From Modestobacter muralis (GTDB lineage Bacteria; Actinomycetota; Actinomycetes; Mycobacteriales; Geodermatophilaceae), in contig NZ_JAAGWH010000005.1 of NCBI RefSeq assembly GCF_010682105.1, positions 1-64,000 on the forward strand: a stretch of 64,000 nt of DNA, read 5' to 3'. Shown here one piece after another: positions 25,418 to 33,444 of the stretch. The notes under the pieces are model-generated. The model searched no databases, was not told the origin of the DNA, and saw only the letters and a list, made by a program, of their open reading frames with translations. The position numbers and the translations under genes were made by a program. Positions within the stretch are counted from its first letter, which is position 1. Each line of letters opens with the position of its first letter.

Positions 25418-27481
25418 TCAGGCCGGCAGGGACGCCACCCCGCGGGGGAGGAAGCGCGAGCCGGTGACGGACTCGGAGACGCCGGTGCGGTCCAGGTACG
25501 CGGAGATGCCGCCCAGCCAGAACGGCCAGCCGGCGCCGAGCAGCATGCACAGGTCGATGTCCTGGACGCCGGTCACGACGCCCTCGTCGAGCATCAGCCC
25601 GATCTCCTGCGCCAGTGCCCGCTCGGCCCGGTCCCGCAGCTCCTCGGCCGTCAGCGGGGAGTCGCCGGCGTCGATGCCGGCCAGCTCCGAGTCGAGGACG
25701 CCGGGCGCGGAGAACACGCTCTTCTTCCCCAGCGACACCATCCGCTGCAGCCCCGTGCTCACCCCGTAGCGGTCGGGGAACGCCTCGTGCATCCGCTCGG
25801 CCACGTGCAGCGCGACCGCCGGGCCCACCAGCGACAGCAGCTCGAACGGCGTCATCGGCAGCCCGAGCGGCTCCAGCGCCCGTTCCGCGACGGCGACCGG
25901 CGTGCCGGCGTCCACGGCCGCGGTGACCTCACCCAGGAAGCGGGTGAGCAGCCGGTTGACCACGAAGGCCGGGGCGTCGGCGACCAGCACGCACGACTTC
26001 CCCAGCTGCTTGCCGACGGCGAAGGCGGTGGCCAGCGTGGCGTCGTCGGTGCGCTCGGCCCGCACGACCTCCAGCAGCGGCAGGACGGCGACCGGGTTGA
26101 AGAAGTGCAGCCCGACGACCCGCTCGGGGTGCTGCAGGCCGGCGGCCATCTCGGTCACCGACAGCGCCGAGGTGTTGGTGGCGAGCACGCACTCGGCAGA
26201 GACGACGGCCTCCACCTCGGCGAACACCTGCTGCTTGACCGACAGCTCCTCGAACACCGCCTCGATGACCAGGTCGGCGTCGGTGAAGGCGTCCTTGGAC
26301 AGCGAGCCGGTGACCAGGCCGGTGAGCCGGTTGCGGGCGTCGGGTGACAGCCGCCCGCGCTCGGCCAGCTTCGCCAGCTCCGCGTGCACCCAGCCCACGC
26401 CCTTGTCCACGCGCGCCTGGTCGACGTCGGTGAGCACGACGGGCACCTCGAGCCGGCGGGCGAACAGCAGCGCCAGCTGGGAGGCCATCAGTCCCGCACC
26501 GACCACGCCCACCTTGGTGACCTTCCGGGCCAGGCCCTTGTCCGGGGCGCCGGCCGGCCGCTTGGCCCGCTTGTTGACCAGGTCGAAGGAGTACAGGCCG
26601 GCCCGCAGCTCGTCGCTCATCAGCAGGTCGGTGAGCGCGTCGTCCTCGGCCGCCGTCCCGGCGGTGAACCCGGCGTCGCCGGCCCGCGCGAGGTCCAGCA
26701 GCTCGACCGCGCGCAGCGCACCTGGGGAGGCGCCCCGGGTCCGTGCGGCCACGATCCCGCGCGCCCGGGCGATCGCGTCGTCCCACGCCGACCGGTCGAC
26801 CTCGGGACGACGCACGGCGACGTCCCCGGACACCACGCCGGCCGCCCACTCCAGCGACCGCTCCAGGAAGTCGGCCGGCTCGAACACCGCATCGGCCATC
26901 CCCAGCTGCGCTGCCCTCGGCCCGGGCGTCGTCCTGTTCTGCGCGAGGGCGTTCTCCACGATGACGGTGACCGCGGCGTCGATCCCGATGAGCGCCGGCA
27001 GCAGCTGGGTGCCGCCCCAGCCGGGCACCAGGCCGAGGAAGACCTCGGGGAAGGCGACGACGGCGGTCGCGGCGATGCTGCGGTGGTGGCAGTGCAGCGC
27101 CAGCTCGAGCCCGCCGCCGAGCGCCGCGCCGTTGACGAACGCGAACGTCGGGACCGTGGAGTCGCGCAGTCGGCGGAACACCCGGTGCCCGGTCTCGGCG
27201 ATCTCCCGCGCGTCGGCCGCGGAGCCGATCGAGGGGATGCCGGACAGGTCCGCGCCGACGGCGAACACGAACGGCTTGCCGGTCACGGCGATGGCGGCGG
27301 GGGAGCGCGCCTCGATCTCGTCCAGTGCGGCGTCCAGCGAGGCCAGCCCGCCGGGCCCGAACGTCGAGGGCCGGGTGTGGTCGTGCCCGTTGTCCAGCGT
27401 GATGAGCGCGAGCTCACCGGTCAGCCCCGGTACCGCCAGGTACCGCACGAGCGATCGGGTGACGACCTCGTCGGTGCTCAT
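25418..27481 (-). CDS. fadB: 3-hydroxyacyl-CoA dehydrogenase / enoyl-CoA hydratase (FadB type)
   Basis: A 687-residue bifunctional beta-oxidation enzyme that hydrates enoyl-CoA and oxidises 3-hydroxyacyl-CoA with NAD. The N-terminal crotonase domain shows AVGADLSGI, NGAALGGGLELALHC and GLVPGWGGTQLLP (catalytic Glu region). The dehydrogenase part starts about 325 with the nucleotide loop VGVVGAGLMASQLALLFARR, then NTSALSVTEMA and HFFNPVAVLPLLEVV. The ATG overlaps the thiolase stop (ATGA), and the two gene products should form the trifunctional complex. The open frame extends further upstream into the thiolase, but that is a shadow. Confidence 0.93.
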   Translation of the reverse strand: MSTDEVVTRSLVRYLAVPGLTGELALITLDNGHDHTRPSTFGPGGLASLDAALDEIEARSPAAIAVTGKPFVFAVGADLSGIPSIGSAADAREIAETGHRVFRRLRDSTVPTFAFVNGAALGGGLELALHCHHRSIAATAVVAFPEVFLGLVPGWGGTQLLPALIGIDAAVTVIVENALAQNRTTPGPRAAQLGMADAVFEPADFLERSLEWAAGVVSGDVAVRRPEVDRSAWDDAIARARGIVAARTRGASPGALRAVELLDLARAGDAGFTAGTAAEDDALTDLLMSDELRAGLYSFDLVNKRAKRPAGAPDKGLARKVTKVGVVGAGLMASQLALLFARRLEVPVVLTDVDQARVDKGVGWVHAELAKLAERGRLSPDARNRLTGLVTGSLSKDAFTDADLVIEAVFEELSVKQQVFAEVEAVVSAECVLATNTSALSVTEMAAGLQHPERVVGLHFFNPVAVLPLLEVVRAERTDDATLATAFAVGKQLGKSCVLVADAPAFVVNRLLTRFLGEVTAAVDAGTPVAVAERALEPLGLPMTPFELLSLVGPAVALHVAERMHEAFPDRYGVSTGLQRMVSLGKKSVFSAPGVLDSELAGIDAGDSPLTAEELRDRAERALAQEIGLMLDEGVVTGVQDIDLCMLLGAGWPFWLGGISAYLDRTGVSESVTGSRFLPRGVASLPA

Positions 27482-28683
27482 GCCAGCTCTCCGTCCCAGT
27501 TCGGGTTCTCCCAGATCACGGTGCCGCCCATGCCGATGCCGATGCACATCGCGGTCAGCCCGTAGCGGACGTCGGGCCGCTGCGCGAACTGCCGGGACAG
27601 CTGGGTCATCAGCCGGACGCCGGAGGAGGCCAGCGGGTGCCCGACGGCGATGGCGCCGCCCCAGGGGTTGACCCGCTCGTCGTCGTCGGCGATGCCGAAG
27701 TGGTCGAGGAAGGCCAGCACCTGGACGGCGAAGGCCTCGTTGAGCTCGAACAGCCCGATGTCGGCGATCGACAGGCCGGTACGGGCCAGCGCCTTCTCCG
27801 TCGAGGGGATCGGGCCCACGCCCATCACCTCGGGCTCCACGCCGGCGAAGCCGAAGCCCACCAGCCGCATGCCCACGCTCAGACCCAGCTCCTCGGCCAC
27901 CTCCTCGGCGGCCAGCAGGCAGCCGGTGGCGCCGTCGTTGAGACCGGCGGCGTTGCCGGCGGTCACGTGCCCGTGCGGGCGGAACGGCGTGCGCAGGGTC
28001 GCGAGCGCCTCCCGCGTGGTCCCGGGCCGGGGCGGCTCGTCGACGGTGGCCAGGCCCCAGCCGGCCTCGGCCGACCGGGTCGCCACCGGCACCAGCTCCG
28101 GGCCGATGTGCCCGCCTGCGACGGCGGCGGCGTACTTCTGCTGGCTGGCCACGGCGAACGCGTCGGCCCGGTCCTTGGTCAGGTGCGGGAACCGGTCGTG
28201 CAGGTTCTCGGCCGTCGAGCCCATGACGAGCGCGGAACTTCCGACGATCTTCTCGCTCACGAACCGGGGATTGGGGTCGACGCCCTCGCCCATCGGGTGG
28301 TGCCCCATGTGCTCGACGCCGCCGGCGATGGCCACGTCGTAGGCGCCGAAGGCGATCCCCGACGCCGTCGTGGTCACCGCGGTCATCGCGCCGGCGCACA
28401 TCCGGTCTATCGCGAAACCCGGCACCGACCGGGGCAGCCCGGCCAGCAGGGCCGCGGTGCGGCCGAGGGTCAGGCCCTGGTCGCCGATCTGCGTGGTCGC
28501 GGCGATGGCCACCTCGTCGACCCGGTCGGGCGGCAGCGAGGGGTTGCGGCGCAGCAGCTCGCGGATGCAGCGGACCACGAGGTCGTCCGCCCGGGTCTCG
28601 GCGTAGATGCCCGTCGGGCCGGCCTTGCCGAACGGGGTGCGCACGCCGTCGACGAAGACGACCTCACGCAAGGGGCGGGACAT
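27478..28683 (-). CDS. fadA: acetyl-CoA C-acyltransferase (thiolase)
   Basis: A 401-residue thiolase performing the last beta-oxidation step. The nucleophile Cys96 lies in DRMCAGAM, GHPLASSGVRLM carries the catalytic His and TAMCIGIGMGGTVIWE the second Cys. GGAGG lies 4 bases before the ATG. It is first gene of the fadA-fadB unit. A perfect inverted repeat about 50 bases upstream of the start (28733-28750) is a likely operator for a fatty-acid-responsive TetR-type repressor, which is not encoded nearby. Confidence 0.94.
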   Translation of the reverse strand: MSRPLREVVFVDGVRTPFGKAGPTGIYAETRADDLVVRCIRELLRRNPSLPPDRVDEVAIAATTQIGDQGLTLGRTAALLAGLPRSVPGFAIDRMCAGAMTAVTTTASGIAFGAYDVAIAGGVEHMGHHPMGEGVDPNPRFVSEKIVGSSALVMGSTAENLHDRFPHLTKDRADAFAVASQQKYAAAVAGGHIGPELVPVATRSAEAGWGLATVDEPPRPGTTREALATLRTPFRPHGHVTAGNAAGLNDGATGCLLAAEEVAEELGLSVGMRLVGFGFAGVEPEVMGVGPIPSTEKALARTGLSIADIGLFELNEAFAVQVLAFLDHFGIADDDERVNPWGGAIAVGHPLASSGVRLMTQLSRQFAQRPDVRYGLTAMCIGIGMGGTVIWENPNWDGELA

Positions 28684-28732
28684 GGGACCTCCGCGGTGAG
28701 TTCCGGTGTCGGCGGCAGCGCCGGCGACCCGA

Positions 28733-28750
28733 AGTTACCCGCTGGTAACT
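28733..28750. promoter_or_regulatory. palindromic operator upstream of fadA
   Basis: AGTTACC-N4-GGTAACT, a perfect 7-bp dyad and AT-rich for this genome, 50 bases upstream of the fadA ATG. The form fits TetR-type regulators of fatty-acid genes. The regulator is unknown. Confidence 0.6.
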
Positions 28751-28849
28751 CCCGGGCCAACCCCCTCGTCCGGGGAGTCCCGGATAACGGTCCGGCAACG
28801 GGATCACCATGTGCTTGCGGTCACAACCAGCCAGGTTCACGATGCCCAG

Positions 28850-28862
28850 CGAAACGCTTCCG
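28850..28862 (+). promoter_or_regulatory. LacI-type operator candidate before xylF
   Basis: GAAACGCTTC (28851-28860) with four of five dyad pairs and a central CG, the usual shape of LacI/GalR operators. It lies 28 bases before the xylF start, where a repressor would block initiation. Confidence 0.4.
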
Positions 28863-28888
28863 GATCAACGACGAAACGGTAGGACCCC

Positions 28889-30004
28889 ATGGCGCGACAG
28901 CGCACCCTGATGACGGCTCTCGCAGCCTCCCTCGTGTTCGGCCTGGCTGCCTGTGGTGGCGGCGACGAGCCGGCGGCCAGCGGCGGCGCGGCTGCCAGCA
29001 GCAGCGGCGGCGGCGAGGCGGCGGCGGAGGGCAAGGTCGGCGTCATCCTCCCCGACACCGAGTCCTCCACCCGGTGGGAGTCCTTCGACCGCCCCCTGCT
29101 GATCAAGGCCTTCGAGGAGGCCGGCATCGAGGCCGACGTCCAGAACGCCCAGGGCGACGCCCAGCGCATGCAGACCATCGCCGACCAGATGATCACCTCG
29201 GGTGTCACGGTCCTGGCGATCGTCAACCTGGACAACGCCTCGGGTGCGCAGATCCAGAGCCAGGCCGAGCAGCAGGGCGTGGCCACCATCGACTACGACC
29301 GGCTCACCCTGGGTGGCTCGGCGAAGTACTACGTCTCCTTCGACAACACCGAGGTCGGCCGGCTGCAGGGCCAGGGCCTGGCCGACTGCCTCGGCGCCGG
29401 GGCGAAGAACATCGTCTTCCTCAACGGCTCGCCCGACGACAGCAACGCCACGTCGTTCGCCAACGGCGCGCACGAGGTGCTCGACAAGATCACCGACTAC
29501 ACGCAGGTCGCCGAGCAGGCCGTCCCCGGCTGGGAGCCCACCGAGGCCGCGACCATCTTCGAGCAGATGTACACCCAGAACGGCGGCAACATCCAGGGCG
29601 TCCTGGCGGCCAACGACCAGCTCGGCAACGCGGCCATCCAGACCCTGGTCCGCAACGGCCAGGGCGGTCAGGTGCCGGTCACCGGGCAGGACGCCTCGCT
29701 CGAGGGCCTGCAGAACATCCTGGCCAACCGCCAGTGCATGACGGTCTACAAGTCCGCCGCGGAGGAGGCCAACGCCCTCGCCGAGCTCGCGATCTCGCTG
29801 ATCAACGGCGAGGAGCAGCCCGACATCGTCAACGGCGAGTCCGAGGACGCCGAGGGTGGCCGCACCGTCCCGTCGGTGCTGCTGGACCCGGTGGCCATCA
29901 CCCGCGAGAACGTCAAGGACGTCGTCGACGACGGTCAGGTCTCCGCCGCCGACCTGTGCACCGGTGAGTACGCCGCCGCCTGCACCGAGCTGGGCATCCA
30001 GTAA
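28889..30004 (+). CDS. xylF: sugar ABC transporter substrate-binding lipoprotein (XylF type)
   Basis: A 371-residue periplasmic-binding protein with a lipoprotein signal: a hydrophobic segment ending in FGLAACGGG, with the lipidated Cys near residue 24, then a Gly/Ser/Ala linker. The mature part is a type I sugar-binding fold (VGVILPDTESSTRWESFDRP, AIVNLDNASGAQIQSQAEQQG, VLAANDQLGNAAIQTLV) closest to D-xylose-binding XylF. GTAGGA precedes the ATG. It is followed by a hairpin and then by ATPase and permease genes, the usual order. No xylose isomerase or kinase lies within the window. Confidence 0.88.
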   Translation: MARQRTLMTALAASLVFGLAACGGGDEPAASGGAAASSSGGGEAAAEGKVGVILPDTESSTRWESFDRPLLIKAFEEAGIEADVQNAQGDAQRMQTIADQMITSGVTVLAIVNLDNASGAQIQSQAEQQGVATIDYDRLTLGGSAKYYVSFDNTEVGRLQGQGLADCLGAGAKNIVFLNGSPDDSNATSFANGAHEVLDKITDYTQVAEQAVPGWEPTEAATIFEQMYTQNGGNIQGVLAANDQLGNAAIQTLVRNGQGGQVPVTGQDASLEGLQNILANRQCMTVYKSAAEEANALAELAISLINGEEQPDIVNGESEDAEGGRTVPSVLLDPVAITRENVKDVVDDGQVSAADLCTGEYAAACTELGIQ

Positions 30005-30012
30005 CCACTCCT

Positions 30013-30052
30013 CCTCGGGGCGTCCTCCTCTTCCGGGGAGGGCGCCCCGAGG
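30013..30052 (+). terminator. intercistronic hairpin between xylF and xylG
   Basis: A 10-bp outer stem (30013-30022 with 30043-30052) plus an inner 5-bp CCTCC/GGAGG stem. Such hairpins after binding-protein genes commonly reduce read-through or protect the upstream mRNA, so that the binding protein is made in excess. Confidence 0.7.
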
Positions 30053-30074
30053 GTTGTTCCAGGAAGGAACACGC

Positions 30075-30872
30075 ATGACCGTTCCGCACGCCGAGGCCGG
30101 GTCGCCGATCCTCGAGCTCCGCGGTGTCGAGAAGAGCTTCGGCGCCGTGCAGGTCCTCCACGGGGTCGACCTGAAGGTCTACCCCGGCAAGGTGACGGCG
30201 CTGGTCGGCGACAACGGCGCCGGCAAGTCCACGCTCATCAAGTCCATCGCCGGCATCCACCCGATCGACGGCGGCCAGATCCTGTTCAACGGTGAGCCGG
30301 TGTCCATCACCGGGCCGCGTGACTCCGCCGCCCTCGGGCTCGAGGTCGTCTACCAGGACCTCGCGCTGGCCGACAACCTCGACGTCGTCCAGAACATGTT
30401 CCTGGGCCGCGAGCGCAAGCACGGCATCGTCCTCGACGAGGCGTCGATGGAGCAGGCCGCCCGCGACACCCTGGCCAAGCTGTCGGTGCGCACCCTGAAG
30501 TCCGTGCGCCAGCTGGTGTCCAGCCTCTCCGGTGGTCAGCGGCAGACGGTCGCCATCGCCAAGGCCGTGCTCTGGGACTCCAAGGTCGTCATCCTCGACG
30601 AGCCCACCGCCGCGCTCGGGGTGGCCCAGACCCGGCAGGTGCTGGACCTGGTGCGCCGGCTGGCCGACACCGGCCACGCGGTCCTGTTCATCACCCACAA
30701 CATGGTCGACGTCTTCGAGGTGTCCGACCGGGTGGCCGCCCTGTACCTGGGGCGGATGGCGGCCGACGTGGACATCTCGACCGTCGACCGCGCCCAGGTC
30801 ATCGAGCTCATCACCGCGGGACGCTCCGGCGACATCGGCCTGGCTCCCGCCACCGTCTCCGAGGTGGTCTGA
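30075..30872 (+). CDS. xylG: sugar ABC transporter ATP-binding protein (single-domain XylG type)
   Basis: A 265-residue ATPase with Walker A GDNGAGKST, signature LSSLSGGQRQTVAIAKA, Walker B VVILDEPTAAL and switch His in FITHN. It has only one nucleotide-binding domain, where Escherichia XylG has two in tandem, so it must act as a homodimer. GGAAGGAAC precedes the ATG. The permease gene follows after 3 bases. Confidence 0.9.
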   Translation: MTVPHAEAGSPILELRGVEKSFGAVQVLHGVDLKVYPGKVTALVGDNGAGKSTLIKSIAGIHPIDGGQILFNGEPVSITGPRDSAALGLEVVYQDLALADNLDVVQNMFLGRERKHGIVLDEASMEQAARDTLAKLSVRTLKSVRQLVSSLSGGQRQTVAIAKAVLWDSKVVILDEPTAALGVAQTRQVLDLVRRLADTGHAVLFITHNMVDVFEVSDRVAALYLGRMAADVDISTVDRAQVIELITAGRSGDIGLAPATVSEVV

Positions 30873-30875
30873 CCC

Positions 30876-32162
30876 ATGGCGAGCAACATCGTCCCCACCA
30901 GCGACCTGGAACCGGGCGGCGCCGCGCCCTCCGGTTTCGAGGGTGACCGCTCCGACGGCTCGCTCGGCGGTGTGGTGCGGGGCTACGTCGACCGGCTGCG
31001 CGGCGGTGACCTCGGTGCGCTGCCCGCGGTGCTCGGCATCGTCGTCCTGACGCTGCTGTTCTACGCGCTGCGTCCCGAGACGTTCCTGACCCCGCTGAAC
31101 ATCACCAACCTGATCATCCAGGCCGCCCCGATCACGCTGCTGGCGATGGGCCTGGTGTGGATCCTGCTGCTGGGCGACATCGACCTGTCGGCCGGTGTGG
31201 TCAGCGGTGTCTGCGCGGCCGTCTCGGCCCAGCTGCTGGCCCAGCAGGGCGCGCCCTGGTGGGTCGCGGTCCTGGCGGCGCTGGTCACCGGTGCGGTCAT
31301 CGGCCTGTTCACCGGCACGCTGGTCGCGCTGATCGGCATCCCGTCGTTCGTGGTCACCCTGGCGCTGTTCCTGGCCTTCCAGGGTGTGACGCTGCGGGTC
31401 ATCGGCCAGGGCGGCACCGTCCCGATCCGGGACGAGACCATCCGCGGCCTGACCAACAGCTACATCCCGGTGGGGGCCGGCTGGGCGCTGGCGGCGGCGG
31501 TGATCGCGGCCTATGCGGTGCTCCAGCTCAACCGCTGGCGCACCCAGCGCAGCAAGGGCCTGGACAGCCAGCCGCTGATCGTGGTGGTGGGCCGGATCGT
31601 GCTCATCGCCGTGGTCGTGCTGGTGCTCACCAGCATCCTCAACGCCGACCGCGCGCTGTCGAAGGCGGTCGACCTCAAGGGCATCCCGTACGCCATCCCG
31701 GTCGTGGTCGTCCTGCTCCTGGTGCTCACCTTCCTGCTGGGGCGGACGACGTTCGGCCGGCACGTCTACGCGGTCGGTGGCAACTCCGAGGCCGCGCGCC
31801 GGGCCGGCATCAGCGTCACCCGGATCCGCGTCCTGGTGTTCATGCTGTCCTCGTCCATGGCGGCGGTCAGCGGTCTGGTGGCCGCCGCGCGCCTGAGCTC
31901 GGTGACCCCCGGCTCCGGTGGCGGCAACACGCTGCTCTACGCGGTGGGTGCGGCCGTCATCGGTGGCACCAGCCTCTTCGGTGGCCGCGGCCGGATCCGG
32001 GACGCCGTGCTCGGTGGCCTGGTGATCGCCATCATCGACAACGGCCTCGGTCTGCTGCAGGTGTCGGCGTACCTGAACTACATCATCACCGGCGGGGTGC
32101 TGCTGCTCGCCGCCTCGGTCGACGCGCTGGCCCGTCGCCGGGCGGCGGCCGGGAAGAGTTAG
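30876..32162 (+). CDS. xylH: sugar ABC transporter permease (XylH type)
   Basis: A 428-residue BPD_transp_2 family permease with a hydrophilic N terminus of about 45 residues and around ten transmembrane helices. The family motif GDIDLSAGVVSG appears near residue 100, and AVGGNSEAARRAGI followed by AAVIGGTSLFGGRGRI marks the C-terminal half. It forms the membrane channel for the XylF/XylG importer. A strong terminator follows. Confidence 0.92.
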   Translation: MASNIVPTSDLEPGGAAPSGFEGDRSDGSLGGVVRGYVDRLRGGDLGALPAVLGIVVLTLLFYALRPETFLTPLNITNLIIQAAPITLLAMGLVWILLLGDIDLSAGVVSGVCAAVSAQLLAQQGAPWWVAVLAALVTGAVIGLFTGTLVALIGIPSFVVTLALFLAFQGVTLRVIGQGGTVPIRDETIRGLTNSYIPVGAGWALAAAVIAAYAVLQLNRWRTQRSKGLDSQPLIVVVGRIVLIAVVVLVLTSILNADRALSKAVDLKGIPYAIPVVVVLLLVLTFLLGRTTFGRHVYAVGGNSEAARRAGISVTRIRVLVFMLSSSMAAVSGLVAAARLSSVTPGSGGGNTLLYAVGAAVIGGTSLFGGRGRIRDAVLGGLVIAIIDNGLGLLQVSAYLNYIITGGVLLLAASVDALARRRAAAGKS

Positions 32163-32177
32163 CGCCACTCCCGATCG

Positions 32178-32219
32178 ACGGGGCGGTCCTGCGGCAACGA
32201 CGCCGCGGGACCGCCCCGT
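32178..32219 (+). terminator. terminator of the xylFGH operon
   Basis: A perfect 12-bp stem (32178-32189 with 32208-32219) with an inner GCGGC/GCCGC helix, about 16 bases after the xylH stop. Confidence 0.85.
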
Positions 32220-32281
32220 TGCACGTTCCGGGCGGTCTCGATCCGCTGCTGTCCGGCCACGGACGACGGACGGAGCGCTCG

Positions 32282-32908
32282 ATGGCCGGTGACCGCGCGG
32301 CACTGCTCAGGGCCCTGGCCGGCAGCTGCCGGTCGCTGTGGTGGGCGGTCCGCCGCCACCGGGCGGTCGAGCCGGGGGAGGTGCCGCTGTCCTACACCTC
32401 GCGCATCGGGGTGATGCTGTGGGTGACGGTCCTGCTGAGCCCGGTCGAGGGGGTGGCCGTGCACCTGCTGCTGCCGTGGGAGACGGTGCGGCTGGTCGTC
32501 GGTGTGGTCAGCCTGGTGGCGCTGGTGGTGACGCTGGGCCTCACCCTCTCCTTCCAGCAGCGCCCCCACGTGCTGGGCCCCGACCTGCTGGTGCTGCGGT
32601 TCGGCTCCCTGCGGGAGGTCGTCGTCCCGACCGCCGATGTCCTCGAGGCCCGGGCGGCCACGACCGTCGACCACGGCCGCACCCTCGAGGTGGACGGGCG
32701 ATCGGTGGTGCTCAGCGTGCTCGGGGAGAGCAGTGTCCGGCTCCGGCTGCGCCCGGGGGCGACCGTGCTCCTCGACGGGGCGCCGGTCGTCGCCGAGCAG
32801 GTCACCTTCTTCGCCGACGACCCGCGCACCGCCGTCCGCGAGCTGCGGGCGCGGACAGCCGGCAGCGCCCCGACCGGGCCCTCCGGCCGGGGCGCGGTGT
32901 CGGCATGA
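32282..32908 (+). CDS. hypothetical two-helix membrane protein
   Basis: A 208-residue protein. Two transmembrane helices at about 42-62 and 67-90 follow a short basic N terminus. The remaining 110 residues form a beta-rich cytoplasmic domain (VLGPDLLVLRFGSLREVVVP) reminiscent of bacterial PH domains, though I cannot confirm it. GGAG precedes the ATG. The stop overlaps the lipoprotein start (ATGA), so the two are one unit. Confidence 0.75.
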   Translation: MAGDRAALLRALAGSCRSLWWAVRRHRAVEPGEVPLSYTSRIGVMLWVTVLLSPVEGVAVHLLLPWETVRLVVGVVSLVALVVTLGLTLSFQQRPHVLGPDLLVLRFGSLREVVVPTADVLEARAATTVDHGRTLEVDGRSVVLSVLGESSVRLRLRPGATVLLDGAPVVAEQVTFFADDPRTAVRELRARTAGSAPTGPSGRGAVSA

Positions 32909-33408
32909 GCCGTCCACTGGTCCTCGCCGCCGTCCTGCCTGCGCTGGCCCTGGCCGGGTGTGCCGGGACCCCGGAGGTCAACGGCGCGGTCGGCATCACG
33001 GTGACCGCCGACGGCGCCCCGGTGGCCGTCGTCGAGATCTGCCGCGGCTCGGTGCAGGAACTGGGCGTCGCGGGTCCGAACCGGGGGCAGCAGCCCAACG
33101 AGGTGCACGCGGACCTCGTCGCCGCGGCGCCGGTGCGTGCGTCCACCACGGTGGTCCTCGCCGCGCCGGGGGAGGACTGGCAGGGCACGCCGCTGCGGGC
33201 ACCGCTCGACGACGACCTGTACGTCGTCCTCGCCGGCGACCACGAGGAGGACAGCGAGCTGACCCAGGCCGACTTCCGCGTCGCAGAGCTCGACGCGCTG
33301 ACACCGGACACCGTGCAGTACTCGGTGTACGACGACGACCGGGGACCCCGCTCCGTGCAGGCACCGCTGGCCGACTTCCACGACCTCGCCTGCCGCACCC
33401 GCGGCTGA
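32905..33408 (+). CDS. small lipoprotein of unknown function
   Basis: A 167-residue lipoprotein: the signal peptide ends in the lipobox LAGC, lipidated Cys near residue 19. The mature part is a compact beta-rich domain (GAVGITVTADGAPVAVVEICRGS) with no recognised family. It is translationally coupled to the membrane protein upstream. The terminator hairpin overlaps its stop codon. Confidence 0.8.
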   Translation: MSRPLVLAAVLPALALAGCAGTPEVNGAVGITVTADGAPVAVVEICRGSVQELGVAGPNRGQQPNEVHADLVAAAPVRASTTVVLAAPGEDWQGTPLRAPLDDDLYVVLAGDHEEDSELTQADFRVAELDALTPDTVQYSVYDDDRGPRSVQAPLADFHDLACRTRG

Positions 33409-33434
33409 CCGACGCGGCAACCGCGTCGGTCAGC
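33404..33434. terminator. bidirectional terminator between the lipoprotein and nuclease genes
   Basis: A perfect 14-bp stem (33404-33417 with 33421-33434) with a 3-base loop, including the lipoprotein stop codon and lying 10 bases from the convergent nuclease stop. Confidence 0.85.
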
Positions 33435-33444
33435 TCACGCCCGC

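Noticed and set aside
25418-28399. A 993-codon frame that would fuse FadB to an N-terminal extension
   Set aside because: The extra N-terminal 300 residues are a shadow of the thiolase; FadB starts at 27481 with an ATGA overlap.
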